From Herbidospora cretacea (GTDB taxonomy: Bacteria > Actinomycetota > Actinomycetes > Streptosporangiales > Streptosporangiaceae): 64,000 nt of DNA. The DNA lies in contig NZ_BBXG01000010.1 of assembly GCF_001570605.1 (NCBI RefSeq), positions 74,592 to 138,591 of the forward strand, read 5' to 3'. Positions 1-9,186 of the stretch are shown piece after piece; position 1 is the stretch's first letter, and every line of letters starts with the position of its first letter. The notes beneath the pieces were generated by a model that was not told where the DNA came from, ran no database searches, and saw only the letters and a program-made list of their open reading frames with translations. A program made the position numbers and the translations under genes.

Positions 1-609
1 CCGCCGTCCGCCCGCTGGTACGGCACCCCCGCCCCGCCTCCGCGCCGCATCCCGCGCCGGTACCGCCGCCTCCTCGCCATCGCGCTCACGTCGCTGGGCG
101 CGGGTCTCGTCGTCGGCGGGGTCGTCTTCCTGGTGGTGAACCGCCCGGCCGCGCCGGTCGAGACGGTTCTGGTCACCGACGACCTGGCCGACCTGAGCTA
201 CCCGCTGCCGCCCGGCTGGCACGAGGGCACGCTGGCGCCGGTCACCGGGTTCACCTCGGTCGCGGGCAGCGGCGACCGGGCCGCCGTGATGGCCCGGCCG
301 GGGGAGAAGCTCGACGCGGCCGATCCGCGTCCCGCGCTGCTCAAGCTCGCCAAGACCTACTCGCAGCTGCTGCTGCACGGCGACACCGTCGACGTCGTCG
401 ACGACGAGAAGGTCGCGACCGGCGGGCGCACCGGCCACACCTACGCGGTCAGGGCCTCCTACCGCGACGTGGTGAACCAGCCGGCCTTCCTGCGGGTGAC
501 CGTGCTGACCGCGCCGGAAGGGCGCAGCGTCGTGCTGCTGGGCCTCGCGCACCCCGACGACCCGGCCTCCCGGCGTGAGATAGACACGATCATGGCGGGC
601 GCGCGATAG
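1..609 (+). CDS. Membrane-anchored protein, N-terminus cut by window edge
   Basis: The reading frame is open from base 1, so the start lies upstream of the window; about 202 residues are visible. A proline- and arginine-rich cytoplasmic stretch (residues 1-23) leads into one hydrophobic helix (about 24-44), and the rest (about 160 residues) would be extracytoplasmic. The internal GTG at 133 sits inside the end of the helix and is not a credible start. I do not recognise the family. The layout resembles actinobacterial single-pass proteins with a proline-rich cytoplasmic head. No function is assigned. Confidence 0.75.
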   Translation, partial: PPSARWYGTPAPPPRRIPRRYRRLLAIALTSLGAGLVVGGVVFLVVNRPAAPVETVLVTDDLADLSYPLPPGWHEGTLAPVTGFTSVAGSGDRAAVMARPGEKLDAADPRPALLKLAKTYSQLLLHGDTVDVVDDEKVATGGRTGHTYAVRASYRDVVNQPAFLRVTVLTAPEGRSVVLLGLAHPDDPASRREIDTIMAGAR

Positions 610-738
610 CACTTACCAGGCACGATGGCGAGGATCTCGCGGCCTCGGCACGTCTTGTCGGTCGGTCCGACTACTCTGAGGCCACGTGAGGGGAACCGAT
701 AGATACGGCAATGTCCGAGTGACCGGCGGGAGGCGCGC

Positions 739-2487
739 GTGAGCACGTCGGCCGCGTCCCACCTGTCGCCGTCATATCCCGACCGCGCGGCCTGGGGCAC
801 CGCCCCGAAGTTGCGCGCGTGGCAGCAGGAGGCGTTCGACCTCTACTTCACCCGCGAGCCGCGCGACTTCCTGACCGTCGCGACGCCGGGCGCCGGCAAG
901 ACGACCTACGCGCTGCGCATCGCCAGCGAACTGCTGAGCAGAGGCGTCATCAAGGCCATCACGATCGTGACGCCCACCGAACACCTGAAGCGTCAGTGGG
1001 CCGACGCCGCGGGCCGGGTCGGCATCGGCATCGACCCCGAGTTCAAGAACAGCCAGGGCGCCACCTCGCGCGACTACACGGGTGTCGCGGTGACCTACGC
1101 CCAGGTGGCGATGCATCCCGCGCTCCACCGCGCCCGCACCGAGTCGCGCCGCACGCTCGTCATCTTCGACGAGATCCACCACGCCGGCGACGCCAAGTCG
1201 TGGGGCGACGGCGTGCGCGAGGCGTTCGAACCGGCGACCCGGCGGCTGCAGCTGACCGGCACCCCGTTCCGCTCCGACGACAACCCGATCCCGTTCGTCG
1301 GCTACACCGAAGACGCCGAGGGCGCGCTGCGCAGCGTCTCCGACTACAGCTACGGCTACGGCCCGGCGCTGGCCGACGGGGTCGTCCGCCCGGTCATCTT
1401 CCTGGCCTACAGCGGCGAGATGAAGTGGCGCACCCGCGCCGGCGACGAGATCACCGCCACCCTCGGCACCCCGCTGACCAAAGACCAGCTCGGCCAGGCC
1501 TGGCGGGCCGCCCTCGACCCGAAGGGCGACTGGATCCGCCAGGTCATCCAGGCCGCCGACCGCCGCCTGACGGAGGTCCGCCGGGGCATGCCCGACGCGG
1601 GCGGCCTCATCATCGCCACCGACCACGAAGCCGCCCGCGCCTACGCCAAGCACCTGCGCGCGGTGACCGGCGAGGGCGCGACAGTCGTGCTGTCCGACGA
1701 TCCCGGGGCGTCGGCGAAGATCAAGGAGTTCGGCGCCTCGCAGCAGCGGTGGCTCGTGGCGGTCCGCATGGTGTCCGAGGGCGTCGACATCCCGCGCCTG
1801 GCCGTCGGCATCTACGCCACCAGCATCTCGACGCCGCTGTTCTTCGCGCAGGCCATCGGGCGTTTCGTCCGCATGCGCAAACGGGGCGAGACGGCGTCGG
1901 TGTTCGTGCCGTCGGTGCCGCTGCTGCTCAACTTCGCCGCCGAGATGGAGGCCGAGCGCGACCACGTCCTGAACCGCAAGCGCGACGAAGACGGCCTCGA
2001 CGACCTGCTGCTGGAGCAGGCCCAGCGCGAGCAGAAACAGCCCGACACCCTGGGTGACGAGCTCCCCTTCCAGACCCTGGAGGCGTCGGCGACCTTCGAC
2101 CGCGTCCTCTACGACGGAGGCGAGTTCGGCACGGCCGCCGCCGCCGGGTCACCCGAGGAGGAGGACTTCCTGGGGCTTCCCGGTCTCCTGGAGCCCGAAC
2201 AGGTGGCGTCCCTGCTGCGCAAACGGCAGGCCGACCAGCAGGCGGCCAAGAAGAAGCAGCCGAAGGCCGAACCGGTGGGCCTGGCTCCTCACGAGCAGAT
2301 CGCCGAACTCCGCAAGGAACTCAACGGCCTAGTCGGAGCGTGGAACCACCGCACGGGCCAGCCCCACGGGGTCATCCACGCCGAACTGCGCCGTTCGTGC
2401 GGCGGCCCGGCCATCGCCCAGGCGACGGCCGACCAGATCCGCGAGCGCATCGCGATGATCCGCAAATGGGCAGCCGGACGAAAGTGA
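739..2487 (+). CDS. Superfamily II DEAD/DEAH-box helicase
   Basis: 582 residues, GTG start preceded by a GGCGGGAGG ribosome site. The sequence shows an SF2 helicase core: Walker A ATPGAGKTT (about 48-56), a DEIH box (144-147), a motif III-like LTGTPFR (about 171), and motif VI QAIGRFVRMRKRG near residue 375. The family couples ATP hydrolysis to DNA or RNA strand separation; the substrate cannot be read from the sequence. The C-terminal 150 residues are charged and glutamine/lysine-rich and belong to no domain I recognise. Its last 60-80 bases recur, decayed, in the following 400 bp. It stands alone, with the next gene on the opposite strand. Confidence 0.9.
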   Translation: MSTSAASHLSPSYPDRAAWGTAPKLRAWQQEAFDLYFTREPRDFLTVATPGAGKTTYALRIASELLSRGVIKAITIVTPTEHLKRQWADAAGRVGIGIDPEFKNSQGATSRDYTGVAVTYAQVAMHPALHRARTESRRTLVIFDEIHHAGDAKSWGDGVREAFEPATRRLQLTGTPFRSDDNPIPFVGYTEDAEGALRSVSDYSYGYGPALADGVVRPVIFLAYSGEMKWRTRAGDEITATLGTPLTKDQLGQAWRAALDPKGDWIRQVIQAADRRLTEVRRGMPDAGGLIIATDHEAARAYAKHLRAVTGEGATVVLSDDPGASAKIKEFGASQQRWLVAVRMVSEGVDIPRLAVGIYATSISTPLFFAQAIGRFVRMRKRGETASVFVPSVPLLLNFAAEMEAERDHVLNRKRDEDGLDDLLLEQAQREQKQPDTLGDELPFQTLEASATFDRVLYDGGEFGTAAAAGSPEEEDFLGLPGLLEPEQVASLLRKRQADQQAAKKKQPKAEPVGLAPHEQIAELRKELNGLVGAWNHRTGQPHGVIHAELRRSCGGPAIAQATADQIRERIAMIRKWAAGRK

Positions 2488-2822
2488 GTCGTCGGCCCAG
2501 CCGGCACCGGCCACTTCGTGAAGGCATCACGCTGCCCGGGAAGTGACCGGGAGGTCGGCGGGGCCTGCCACGGACCGCCTCGCCGTGACCGACCACTTTC
2601 GTGAGCGCGTCGCGCTCATCCGGAAGTAGGTGGCCGTGCGGAGGTGAGTGGGGGATCGGCTTGACCTGCCATCGCCAGGCGACCATCGACGGGATCGTGA
2701 GTGCATCGCGGTGATTCGGGAGTAGGCGGTCTCTCGGAAGTGAGCGGGGGATCGGCTTGACCTGCCACTGTGCAGGCGACCATCGACGGGATCGTGAGCG
2801 CATCGCGATTCTTGAAGCGACC
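2431..2822 (+). repeat. Decayed tandem copies of the helicase 3' end
   Basis: The end of the helicase gene (a block starting GACCAGATCCGCGAGCG at 2431 and running through the stop codon) recurs downstream in altered form. Copies begin near 2508, 2591, 2681 and 2778. The last two are nearly identical, sharing GACCATCGACGGGATCGTGA and GGGGGATCGGCTTGACCTGC. Spacing grows from about 77 to 83, 90 and 97 bp. None of the downstream copies keeps an open frame. This fills most of the 430-bp gap between the helicase and the next gene. Similarity of the 2508 copy is weak (about two-thirds identity over 30 bp), the others stronger. Confidence 0.7.
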
Positions 2823-2918
2823 GGCCGGTCGGGTGACTCGTGGGATCGGCTGTTTGGAGATGGCGATTGCGCATCGGCACTGGAAGGTGGCATGCCGTGC
2901 TGGCCGGGCGGTGGGTCC

Positions 2919-3695
2919 TCAAATGCTGCTGAGGTCGGTGCAGTGGGTGATGGTGGCGTCGTCCGGTGGCACCGCGTGGGACTCCTCGGCCTGGCGGACT
3001 TGGTCGATGATGGCGGCCGGGCCGGTCGACGCCAGAACGGTCAGGAGGGCGGGCCAGTCGGTGAGGGCGAAGCGGTCCACGATTCGGCTCGCGCCGTTGC
3101 TCAGGAGGGTGGCGGTGGAGACCTCCGTGACCGGCAGGCGGCCGGTGACCGCTTCGTCGGCTGCGCGCGGATCGTCCTTGGCCACCCAGAAGCCGCCCGG
3201 CCGGTTCCGGTGGGCGCGCAGGTCGCGCAGGACCCGCTGAGGGTCGTCGCCTCTCTCCAGCAGGCGCTGGTAGGCCTGGCTGACGACCACCTCACGGCGG
3301 TCGGTGCTGATGACCGGCGGGCCGTCGGTCCGGCCGAGGACGACGACGGCGTCACCGAGGACCAGATGTTCGAGCAGGTCGCCGGACAGGCGCACGACGG
3401 CCACGGCCGCCGACGGGCTGATGGGGTCGGCCACGTCGCACGTGTCGCGGTGGGCATCCGTCACCCGTGTGATGGCCTCGGCGAGGAGCGCCGGAAGGCT
3501 GTCCGGTGACGACGAGAGGCCGAGCAGGGCGCCGCCCAGACGGTGGGCGTACCAGGCCACCCCGTGACGGCAGACCGCTTCGGCGCCGGGGATGCCGGCG
3601 CCGTCGACGAGCACCGCGGCCGTCGGGGTGGCGCCGGTGAAGTCCTCGTTCGCCCGCCCGGCCCGCGCCGGGACGCTCGCCAAAGTCACCCTCAT
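2919..3695 (-). CDS. PP2C-like serine/threonine phosphatase domain protein
   Basis: 258 residues. The visible PP2C-type signatures are RANEDF near residue 14, VDGAG at 30-34 (first metal aspartate position) and a C-terminal DDAT at 245-248, as in the usual PP2C end motif. The family removes phosphate from Ser/Thr using two Mn/Mg ions. The middle of the protein is divergent and the usual internal DG/GD motifs are weak, so activity is uncertain. It lies 30 bp after a membrane-protein gene on the same strand and may be co-transcribed with it. ATG start at 3695. Confidence 0.65.
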   Translation of the reverse strand: MRVTLASVPARAGRANEDFTGATPTAAVLVDGAGIPGAEAVCRHGVAWYAHRLGGALLGLSSSPDSLPALLAEAITRVTDAHRDTCDVADPISPSAAVAVVRLSGDLLEHLVLGDAVVVLGRTDGPPVISTDRREVVVSQAYQRLLERGDDPQRVLRDLRAHRNRPGGFWVAKDDPRAADEAVTGRLPVTEVSTATLLSNGASRIVDRFALTDWPALLTVLASTGPAAIIDQVRQAEESHAVPPDDATITHCTDLSSI

Positions 3696-3725
3696 GCCCC
3701 GGCAGGCTTCCCCCGGAGGGAGGGT

Positions 3726-4256
3726 TCAGCCGTGGGTGATCGTGGGGATGCGCTTGCCGCTCCGGCCGTCGACCGCGACCCAGCGGTGGCGGGGCAGTTT
3801 GCGGGCCACGTCGACGAACGCCGTGTGACCGTCGATGTTGACCGGCACGACCGACGCCCGGTGGTTGCCCACCAGCGCGCCCTCGTGGACCCACACCTTC
3901 AGGCGGTTGCCTCTCTCGCCCAGCACCACGGCGGCGGTGTCGCACTCGCCGACCACGGCGGGCCAGAGGATGGTCACGTGGGTGCGGGACAGGCGCACCT
4001 CGTCTGGATGGGGGAGCCGCACCGGGCAGGACACGGCGGTCGGCGACGGCACGGGACTCGGCGGCAGCACCGCGGCCACGGGCGGCGGTTCGGGCCGGTG
4101 GCCGCCCGTGGCGAGGAAGATCGTCGCCCCTTCGAGGGCCAGCAGGGTCGCGACGGCCCCGAGGCGGTTGCGGACCGGCTGACCGAGCCCGAACAGCAGC
4201 CAGACGCAGACAGGCGCCAGCACCAACCACGACACACCAAGAGCAAGAGCAAACAT
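3726..4256 (-). CDS. Small membrane protein with proline-rich linker
   Basis: 176 residues. Two hydrophobic segments are visible (about 1-22 and 34-52), followed by a Pro/Ser-rich linker (about 54-74) and a compact C-terminal region of about 100 residues that would face outside. I do not recognise the family. The gene lies just upstream of the PP2C-like gene with a 30-bp gap. Two perfect inverted repeats lie just upstream of its start (4269-4308). Confidence 0.6.
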   Translation of the reverse strand: MFALALGVSWLVLAPVCVWLLFGLGQPVRNRLGAVATLLALEGATIFLATGGHRPEPPPVAAVLPPSPVPSPTAVSCPVRLPHPDEVRLSRTHVTILWPAVVGECDTAAVVLGERGNRLKVWVHEGALVGNHRASVVPVNIDGHTAFVDVARKLPRHRWVAVDGRSGKRIPTITHG

Positions 4257-4268
4257 GACCAGCCGCCG

Positions 4269-4308
4269 ACCTAGAGGATATGACGCTAGGTAAGCGTATC
4301 CCTACGCT
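4269..4308. promoter_or_regulatory. Two adjacent inverted repeats, candidate operator
   Basis: ACCTAG (4269-4274) pairs with CTAGGT (4286-4291), and AGCGTA (4293-4298) pairs with TACGCT (4303-4308). Both have perfect 6-bp arms, and both lie 13-52 bp upstream of the membrane-protein start on the minus strand. They may be regulator sites or 5' UTR hairpins. There is no direct evidence for a specific regulator. Confidence 0.35.
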
Positions 4309-4407
4309 CGGCAATGGCAACCCGGAGCCGGAAACCGCGCCGGCCGCAGGACCAGGCATATCGAAATGCCGAAATTTCGGGCGGCCTCAGCCGCCGACAG
4401 CCGAGTC

Positions 4408-4586
4408 GCCCGCCGGTATCCGAGTTGGCCGCCGTCACCCGCGTTGGCCGCCGGTATCCGCTTCGGCCGCCGTCACCTGCGTCGCCTGCCGTCACCCGCG
4501 TCGCCTGCCGTCGCCCGCCGATCCGCCTCAGCCGCCGTCGCCCGCGTCGCTCGCCGGTATCCGCCTCGGTGGCCGATGCCCGCGTC
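4408..4586. repeat. 19-bp degenerate tandem repeat array
   Basis: At least five exact 19-bp steps can be read from 4408 to 4502, with units such as GGCCGCCGTCACCCGCGTT and GGCCGCCGGTATCCGCTTC. Four less regular units (18-28 bp) continue to 4586, directly into the pncA stop codon. Two unit types, with cores CGTCACC and CGGTATCC, partly alternate. The array sits between pncA and the next gene on the minus strand. The open frames across it in several phases are products of the repeat, not genes. Confidence 0.8.
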
Positions 4587-5178
4587 AGTCCTCGCCGTCG
4601 TCGGCCACGATCGGGCGGCCGGTCAGCTGGACCCCGGCCGCCGCCATCTCCGTCAGCGCCACCTCGGTCGTGACCGGCAGGACGCCCGCCGTCAGGTCGA
4701 GGAGCACCCGCACGTCGAACCCCTGGGTCCGCGCGTCGATCGCCGTGGCCCGGACGCAGTGGTCGGTGGCGATCCCCACCACGTCGACCCGCTGGACACC
4801 GCGTTCCCGCAGCCACGCCGCCAGGCCCACCCCGTCGGGCGAGTGGCCCTCGAACCCGCTGTAGGCGCCGGAATGGGCGCCCTTGCTGAAGATCTCGTCG
4901 ATCGGCTCGGTGTCGAGGTTCTCGTGGAAGTCGGAGCCGGAGGTCCCCACGACGCAGTGGGCGGGCCAGGTCGTCATGAAGTCGGGGTCGATCGAGAAGT
5001 GGGCGCCCGGGTCGACGTGGTAGTCGCGGGTGGCCACGATGTGGTCGTAGTCGCCGCGGGCGGCGTGCACGCTGATCGCGGCGGCGACGCCCGCGCCGCC
5101 GGTCACGGCCAGGCTGCCGCCCTCGCAGAAGTCGTTCTGCACGTCGACGATCACAAGCGCGGTGGTCATGGCGTCCAA
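4585..5178 (-). CDS. pncA: Nicotinamidase
   Basis: 197 residues, the usual size. It hydrolyses nicotinamide to nicotinate and ammonia in the NAD salvage pathway. The cysteine-hydrolase triad is visible: Asp12 in VDVQNDF, Lys99 in FSKGAH, and Cys141 in TDHCVRAT. Metal ligands Asp52, His54 and His60 lie in RDYHVDPGAH. A second ATG three codons in is an alternative start. The next gene upstream on the same strand is pncB, so the two successive salvage steps sit together, 52 bp apart. Its stop codon touches the 19-bp repeat array. Confidence 0.95.
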   Translation of the reverse strand: MDAMTTALVIVDVQNDFCEGGSLAVTGGAGVAAAISVHAARGDYDHIVATRDYHVDPGAHFSIDPDFMTTWPAHCVVGTSGSDFHENLDTEPIDEIFSKGAHSGAYSGFEGHSPDGVGLAAWLRERGVQRVDVVGIATDHCVRATAIDARTQGFDVRVLLDLTAGVLPVTTEVALTEMAAAGVQLTGRPIVADDGED

Positions 5179-5230
5179 TCTAGAAGATCGCGGGAGACCG
5201 GCGTCGTCCTCATGCGCCGCTCCCCCGCGA

Positions 5231-6496
5231 TCAGGAGAAAATACTAGGCACAGCCGGGTCTCCAGGCGAGAGACTATGGGCGATTTGCGGCAATTCCCGC
5301 ATCGACTCGCGGTGCCGGGCCCGCGCCTCGTCTAGGGTCTCGCGGCCGACGATCTCGCCGCCGCTGACCAGAGCGGCCAGCAGGGGGCGGCCCAGGGAAT
5401 CGTCGGCGCGGGTGGAGACGACCTCGCCGACCGCGACGCCGTCGGCGACCGCGCGGTAGGCCCACTTCCGGCCGCCCTTGCTCGGCTTGCCCACCGAGGT
5501 CTTGGCCACCGGCCTCATCCCGCCCGACGCGTCCTCCCGGTCGACCAGCTTGTAGACCAGGTTGGCCGTCGGCGCGCCCGAGCCCGTCACGAGCTTGGTG
5601 CCCACGCCGTATCCGTCGACGGGGGCGACGGCCAGCGCGGCGATGGCGTGTTCGTCGAGGTCGCCGGTGACCACGATGCGGGTGCGGTCGGCCCCGAGGG
5701 AGTCGAGCTGCTCGCGCACCTCGAAGGCGACCACCCCCAGGTCGCCCGAGTCGATGCGGACCGCGCCGAGGTCGCTCCCGGCCAGCTTCACGGCCGTCCG
5801 GACCGCCTCCGGGACGGAGTAGGTGTCCACCAGCAGGGTCGTCGACGCGCCGAGGGCGTCGATCTGGGCCTGGAAGGCGGCCTCCTCCGAGTCGTGGAGC
5901 AGGGTGAAGGCGTGGGCGCTGGTGCCGGCCGTGGGGACGCCGTACTCGAGACCGGCCTGGAGGTTCGAGGTGGTCGCGAACCCGCACAGGTAGGCGGCGC
6001 GGGCGGCGGCGACGGCGGCGCGCTCGTGGGTGCGGCGCGAGCCCATCTCGATCAGGGGGCGGTCACCGGCCGCGTGGGCCATCCGGGAGGCGGCCGAGGC
6101 GATCGCGCAGTCGTGGTTGAGGATCGACAGGACGACCGTCTCCAGGACCACCGCCTCGGCGAAGGTGCCCTCGACGACCATGATCGGGGAGCCGGGGAAG
6201 TAGGTCTCACCTTCGCGGTAGCCGTACACATCGCCGGAGAAACGGAAGCCGGCGAGGAAGGACAGGGTCGGCGGGTCGACGACGCGTTCGAGGAACTCCA
6301 GCTCCGCCTCGCCGAACCGGAAGTTGTCGATCGCCTCAAGGACACGGCCGGTACCTGCGACGACGCCGTAGCGGCGGCCCGCCGGGAGGCGGCGGGCGAA
6401 GACCTCGAACACCGCGCGACGATGGGCGGTGCCGCCGGCCAGCGCCGCCCGCAACATGGTCAACTCATACATGTCTGTTAGCAAGGCCGAGCTCAT
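5231..6496 (-). CDS. pncB: Nicotinate phosphoribosyltransferase
   Basis: It converts nicotinate and PRPP to nicotinate mononucleotide, the step after PncA. The N-terminal ALLTDMYELTML signature, the active-site histidine in TSAHAFTLLH, and RIDSGDL and GVGTKLVTG of the phosphate-binding barrel are all present. The length of about 421 residues fits the family. The start is taken at ATG 6496 because homologues usually begin a few residues before the LLTD motif; a GTG four codons upstream (6508) is also possible. It is divergent from clpS, with about 50 bp for both promoters. Confidence 0.95.
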   Translation of the reverse strand: MSSALLTDMYELTMLRAALAGGTAHRRAVFEVFARRLPAGRRYGVVAGTGRVLEAIDNFRFGEAELEFLERVVDPPTLSFLAGFRFSGDVYGYREGETYFPGSPIMVVEGTFAEAVVLETVVLSILNHDCAIASAASRMAHAAGDRPLIEMGSRRTHERAAVAAARAAYLCGFATTSNLQAGLEYGVPTAGTSAHAFTLLHDSEEAAFQAQIDALGASTTLLVDTYSVPEAVRTAVKLAGSDLGAVRIDSGDLGVVAFEVREQLDSLGADRTRIVVTGDLDEHAIAALAVAPVDGYGVGTKLVTGSGAPTANLVYKLVDREDASGGMRPVAKTSVGKPSKGGRKWAYRAVADGVAVGEVVSTRADDSLGRPLLAALVSGGEIVGRETLDEARARHRESMRELPQIAHSLSPGDPAVPSIFS

Positions 6497-6547
6497 GGAC
6501 GTTTGCACGAGTCGAGAGTACGACCGTGGTGAGGCAGGATTGGGGAT

Positions 6548-6835
6548 GTGGGTAGCACCGCTCCGAGTGAGGTCGAGCGTCCGATAGCTGACGTTCGCCC
6601 AGATGTGCCATGGGTGACCATCGTCTGGAATGACCCGGTCAACCTGATGTCATACGTCACCTATGTCTTCCAGAGCGTCTTCGGCTACGCCCGGGAGAAG
6701 GCCGAGAAGCTCATGCTCGACGTCCACCAGAAGGGGAGGGCGGTCGTGTCCAGCGGCACGCGGGAGGAGATGGAGCGCGACGTCCAGACCCTCCACTCCT
6801 ACGGCCTGTGGGCCACCCTGCAGAAAGACGGCTGA
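6548..6835 (+). CDS. clpS: ATP-dependent Clp protease adaptor ClpS
   Basis: 95 residues. ClpS delivers N-degron substrates to the ClpAP/ClpCP protease. The family core is clear: [11 protein letters not shown] near residue 27, then [16 protein letters not shown] and the terminal [10 protein letters not shown]. The GTG start at 6548 is chosen from the family's short variable N-terminus. It overlaps the next gene by one base (TGATG), so the two are probably translationally coupled. ClpS followed by DUF2017 is a standard actinobacterial pairing. Confidence 0.95.
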   Translation: MGSTAPSEVERPIADVRPDVPWVTIVWNDPVNLMSYVTYVFQSVFGYAREKAEKLMLDVHQKGRAVVSSGTREEMERDVQTLHSYGLWATLQKDG

Positions 6836-7362
6836 TGGGTCACGGTTTCAAGGCGACGCGCGACGGCGTCTCGGTCCACCTCGACGCGGCCGAGGCCAGC
6901 GTGCTCCGGTCGCTGGTCTCCTCGATGGTCCTCGACGTGGTCGAGCCGGGGGAGACGGGCGACGACCCGCTGGAGCGGGCGCTGCGCATCGGCCCGGCCG
7001 CCGAGCCGACCGATCCGGTCCTGGCCCGGCTGTTCCCCTCGGCCTACGCCGACGACGACGCCGCCTCGACCGAGTTCCGCCGCTACACCGAGGGCGACCT
7101 CCGCGACGCCAAACGGACCGACGCGCTCACCCTGATCGAGACCGCCGTCGGCGGCCGGATCGTGCTGAACCCCGAGCAGGCCCAGGCCTGGCTGCGCGCC
7201 CTCAACGACCTCCGGCTCGTCCTGGGTGTACGTCTGGAGGTCACCGAGGAGATCCACGAGGAGATCGCCGAGATGGGCGACGACGACCCCCGCTACCCCG
7301 CCTTCGTCACCTACGACTGGCTGACCTACCTGCAGGACACCCTCGTTCAGGCCCTTTGGTAG
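6835..7362 (+). CDS. DUF2017 family protein
   Basis: 175 residues from the ATG at 6835, whose first base is the last base of the clpS stop. An in-frame start at 6808 would overlap clpS further and is less likely. The sequence is acidic and mostly helical; the conserved ending YDWLTYLQDTLVQAL is recognisable. DUF2017 proteins are found next to clpS in actinobacteria; their function is not established. The position suggests a role linked to protein turnover or the sulfur genes that follow. Confidence 0.85.
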   Translation: MGHGFKATRDGVSVHLDAAEASVLRSLVSSMVLDVVEPGETGDDPLERALRIGPAAEPTDPVLARLFPSAYADDDAASTEFRRYTEGDLRDAKRTDALTLIETAVGGRIVLNPEQAQAWLRALNDLRLVLGVRLEVTEEIHEEIAEMGDDDPRYPAFVTYDWLTYLQDTLVQALW

Positions 7363-7371
7363 GTTCGCGGC

Positions 7372-7773
7372 ATGCTGACGATCTCCCGCGAGCTGGTCGA
7401 CCAGATCATCGCCCACGCCACGGCAGACCATCCCGACGAGGCGTGCGGCGTGATCGCCGGCCGCGACGGGGTGCCCGAGCGGTTCGTCCCGATGGAGAAC
7501 GCCGAGCGGTCGCCGACGTTCTACCGCTTCGACTCGATGGAGCAGTTCCGCGTCTGGCGTGACATGGACGACAACGACGAAGAGCCCGTCGTGATCTACC
7601 ACTCCCACACCGCCACCGAGGCCTACCCCTCGCGCACCGACGTCTCCTACGCGAGCGAGCCCCACGCCCACTACGTGCTCTACTCCACCGCCCTCGCCCA
7701 GTTCCGGTCGTTCCGGATCGTCGACGGGGTGGTCGAGGAGGAGGACGTGAAGATCCTGGAACCAGACGCATAA
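7372..7773 (+). CDS. mec: M67 (JAMM) metallopeptidase, Mec-type, acting on CysO
   Basis: 133 residues. The JAMM zinc site is complete: Glu23 in DEACGV, then H77-S-H79 with Ser87 and Asp90 in the HxH-x7-S-x2-D spacing. In mycobacteria the homologue Mec cleaves cysteine off the C-terminus of the CysO sulfur-carrier protein. The neighbouring cysO and cysM genes support the same role here. It begins 9 bp after DUF2017, so it is probably part of the clpS operon. Confidence 0.9.
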   Translation: MLTISRELVDQIIAHATADHPDEACGVIAGRDGVPERFVPMENAERSPTFYRFDSMEQFRVWRDMDDNDEEPVVIYHSHTATEAYPSRTDVSYASEPHAHYVLYSTALAQFRSFRIVDGVVEEEDVKILEPDA

Positions 7774-7783
7774 AATGGGTGAC

Positions 7784-7852
7784 ATGTCCCTGGGCGTGCA
7801 ACCGTGCCTCTTCGCGCACTCTCCTTCCGTCGTGGTCTACGACTGTCGCTGA
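7784..7852 (+). CDS. Candidate 22-residue leader peptide upstream of cysO
   Basis: A short open frame, ATG at 7784 (an in-frame ATG also at 7775), encodes a 22-residue peptide ending SVVVYDCR, with two cysteines. It occupies the 128-bp gap between mec and cysO. Cysteine-containing leader ORFs that sense translation are known upstream of sulfur genes in actinobacteria. The position fits that idea; the ribosome site is poor and the peptide has only two Cys codons, so this remains a proposal. Confidence 0.35.
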   Translation: MSLGVQPCLFAHSPSVVVYDCR

Positions 7853-7901
7853 TCTCGCCTCCCCGTAAACCACAGACCTTTCCCGAAGAGAGAGAACACC
7901 A

Positions 7902-8174
7902 ATGGCCATCGAGGTCCGCATCCCGACCATCCTGCGCACCTACACCGACGGCGCCAAGGCCGTCGACGCCTCCGGCGCCACGCTCGAAGAGCTGATCGGC
8001 GACCTGGAGGCGCGTCACCCGGGGATCAAGGCCCGGATCGTCGACGACGGCAAGCTGCGCCGGTTCGTCAACATCTACCTCAACGACGAGGACGTCCGCT
8101 TCCTCGGCGGCCTCGGCACCCCGATTTCCGACGGCGACACGGTCACCGTGCTGCCCGCCGTCGCCGGTGGCTGA
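7902..8174 (+). CDS. cysO: Sulfur-carrier protein CysO (MoaD/ThiS family)
   Basis: 90 residues with the ubiquitin-like MoaD/ThiS fold signature and the essential C-terminal Gly-Gly. The C-terminal thiocarboxylate supplies sulfur to O-phosphoserine in the CysM reaction, giving a CysO-cysteine adduct that Mec cleaves. A GAAGAGAGAGAA ribosome site lies before the ATG. It is 6 bp from cysM and forms a complete CysO route with mec and cysM. Confidence 0.92.
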   Translation: MAIEVRIPTILRTYTDGAKAVDASGATLEELIGDLEARHPGIKARIVDDGKLRRFVNIYLNDEDVRFLGGLGTPISDGDTVTVLPAVAGG

Positions 8175-9128
<954 letters not shown>

Positions 9129-9138
9129 GAAGCAAAAG

Positions 9139-9180
9139 AGAAGGGCCCCGCCTCCCTGAGAGTTGAGGCGGGGCCCTTCT
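9139..9180. terminator. Bidirectional hairpin terminator
   Basis: A perfect 16-bp inverted repeat (9139-9154 with 9165-9180), core GGGCCCCGCCTC, with a 10-nt loop. The arms begin and end with A/T-rich AGAAG/CTTCT edges. It lies between the convergent cysM and DUF3352 genes and can serve both. Confidence 0.9.
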
Positions 9181-9186
9181 GCGTTA

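Noticed and set aside
4408-4586. CRISPR array
   Set aside because: There are no spacers; the 19-bp units are head to tail and degenerate, with no cas genes.
4286-4816. Arg/Pro-rich frames across the 19-bp array
   Set aside because: A 19-bp unit is not a multiple of three, and the frames exist only because the unit lacks stop codons.
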